From: an uncultured Lachnospiraceae bacterium | GTDB taxonomy: Bacteria; Bacillota; Clostridia; Lachnospirales; Lachnospiraceae | DNA: 37,455 bases | Direction of reading: 5' to 3' | Assembly (NCBI GenBank): GCA_947175435.1 | Contig: CAMWMS010000007.1 | Coordinates: 1-37,455 of the forward strand | Part shown: positions 36,381 through 37,455 of the stretch, in pieces | How the letters are laid out: each line of letters starts with the position of its first letter | Numbering within the stretch: the first letter of the stretch is position 1 | The notes under the pieces: generated by a model | What the model saw: the letters and a program-made list of their open reading frames with translations, nothing else | Databases searched by the model: none | Told to the model about the DNA's origin: nothing | Made by a program: the position numbers and the translations under genes

Positions 36381-37455
36381 ATGAAGAAAATTTTGGTTGT
36401 CGGACGACCTTACAGTAACGGCGGGGACTTTTTGATCTATGATAGAATTATGCGCATATTGCATAAGGCATATCCGGAGGCGGATATTACCCTCAATCTT
36501 CAAAATGATGCACAATTTGCGGTGGATGAGTTGAATGGATATGATGCAATCGTGACCGGAGGCGGAGGTGCGCAATATGCGGAACCGTATGTGAGGACAA
36601 GCTTTTTCTTTCAGCATTTTGATGAGGTAAAAACACCGATTCATTATATGGGTACCGGGCTGTACGGCGCTGACGGTGAGGACAGTACTCTTTACGAATA
36701 TCCGTATTCGGAGGAGATGATTGCATATTTTAATCAGGTAATACAACGTGGCGGGCAGCTTGCGACCAGAGACTGGATCGTAGATACAGTCTTTCGCAAC
36801 AGTGGTATTAAAGGGGCGGTTATGGCGGGCTGTCCGGCATGGTATGACCTGGAGATGCTGGAAAAGCCGGAAACGGATGCGGTTTTTAAGCGTTCTTTTG
36901 CGGATCGGGAGATTAGGACGATTGCCGTTTCCAATCATGGACTCACGAAAAATGCGCAGGATCATGGGAAAAAGCTGGCACAGATCGAGGAGCTGATCAT
37001 ATTTCTGAAAGAAAGATTTCCCGGGGCCGGAATACTTCTTACATTTAATGATGGATATATCACCAAATATTCTAAAGACTATAATCTGACCCTGCAGAAA
37101 TGGGCCCAGGAGCAAGGCGTAAGACGTGTGGATCTGTCAAGCGATGCCGCTAAATTTAAGGCGCTTGATGAGATCGATCTTCATATCGGTTTCCGTGTGC
37201 ATACTCATATTTACTGTATCAGCAGAATGATTCCCAGTCTGTTGATCGAGGAAGATATCAGAGGATTCGGCATGAATGAGACTCTATGTCTGCCACACGT
37301 TACGGCCTATGCACAGCACAGTAAACCGGATGATTTTGTGAGAAACCCATATTTAATCAGGCAGCTTACTGTCCTGCTGGAACAGATGATGACACAGAAC
37401 AGAATAGATTATGGCGAAGTGTTCCGGATTATCCGGGATTGTTACCGAACCGGGA
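36381..37455 (+). CDS. Polysaccharide pyruvyltransferase family protein (3' end outside window)
   Basis: My translation from ATG 36381 is open to the window end: MKKILVVGRPYSNGGDFLIYDRIMRIL, AIVTGGGGAQYAEPY, IDLHIGFRVHTHIYCISRMIPSLLIEEDIRGFGMNETL. Absent from the ORF track because no stop is reached. Confidence 0.82.
   Translation, partial: MKKILVVGRPYSNGGDFLIYDRIMRILHKAYPEADITLNLQNDAQFAVDELNGYDAIVTGGGGAQYAEPYVRTSFFFQHFDEVKTPIHYMGTGLYGADGEDSTLYEYPYSEEMIAYFNQVIQRGGQLATRDWIVDTVFRNSGIKGAVMAGCPAWYDLEMLEKPETDAVFKRSFADREIRTIAVSNHGLTKNAQDHGKKLAQIEELIIFLKERFPGAGILLTFNDGYITKYSKDYNLTLQKWAQEQGVRRVDLSSDAAKFKALDEIDLHIGFRVHTHIYCISRMIPSLLIEEDIRGFGMNETLCLPHVTAYAQHSKPDDFVRNPYLIRQLTVLLEQMMTQNRIDYGEVFRIIRDCYRTG

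Noticed and set aside
36339-37115. 258-aa minus-strand ORF at the 3' edge
   Set aside because: Antisense to the pyruvyltransferase-like frame that shows clear family motifs.
1-37455. CRISPR arrays, tRNA/rRNA genes, transposases, phage defence genes
   Set aside because: None recognised on either strand; the window is a glycan biosynthesis locus.

Overview
The window reads as one long, almost entirely plus-strand surface-glycan (capsule/exopolysaccharide or protein-glycan) biosynthesis locus, probably from a Lachnospiraceae-like Firmicute (host is an inference from codon and gene style). Calls rest on motif reading, not database searches. Modules, left to right: (1) Wzx-like flippase C-terminus, GH88/105-like hydrolase, Wzy-like polymerase, a natural GT26 (WecG/TagA)-GT4 fusion, and a GT4. 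(2) A block from about 7.05 to 16.5 kb: radical SAM/SPASM protein, GT4, GT-D (DUF1792), serine-acetyltransferase-like protein, PglK-type ABC flippase, a GT-C-like membrane protein, GT2, DUF2304 and GT4. (3) GT2, acyltransferase, neuB, neuC, two tandem Gfo/Idh/MocA proteins (one with a degenerate active-site motif), neuA, a GT-B with HP/ST motifs, and an asnB-type amidotransferase. (4) GT4, a wlbA/wlbB/wlbC-like UDP-diacetamido-uronate module, a PtmE/LegX-like nucleotidyltransferase, a LegB-like dehydratase, a second PglK-type flippase, another HP/TGT-motif GT, and a polysaccharide pyruvyltransferase-like ORF running off the 3' end (missing from the ORF track). The most unusual signal is non-coding: two intergenic elements of exactly 137 nt (6846-6982 and, in opposite orientation, 16529-16665). 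They share a 91-nt core (74/91 identical) enclosed by 23-bp terminal inverted repeats. The arm sequences differ at 9 positions, yet each copy stays self-complementary, and there are compensatory changes inside the core. A 27-nt remnant of the same element follows the GH88 gene. The two full copies flank module 2 as inverted repeats.
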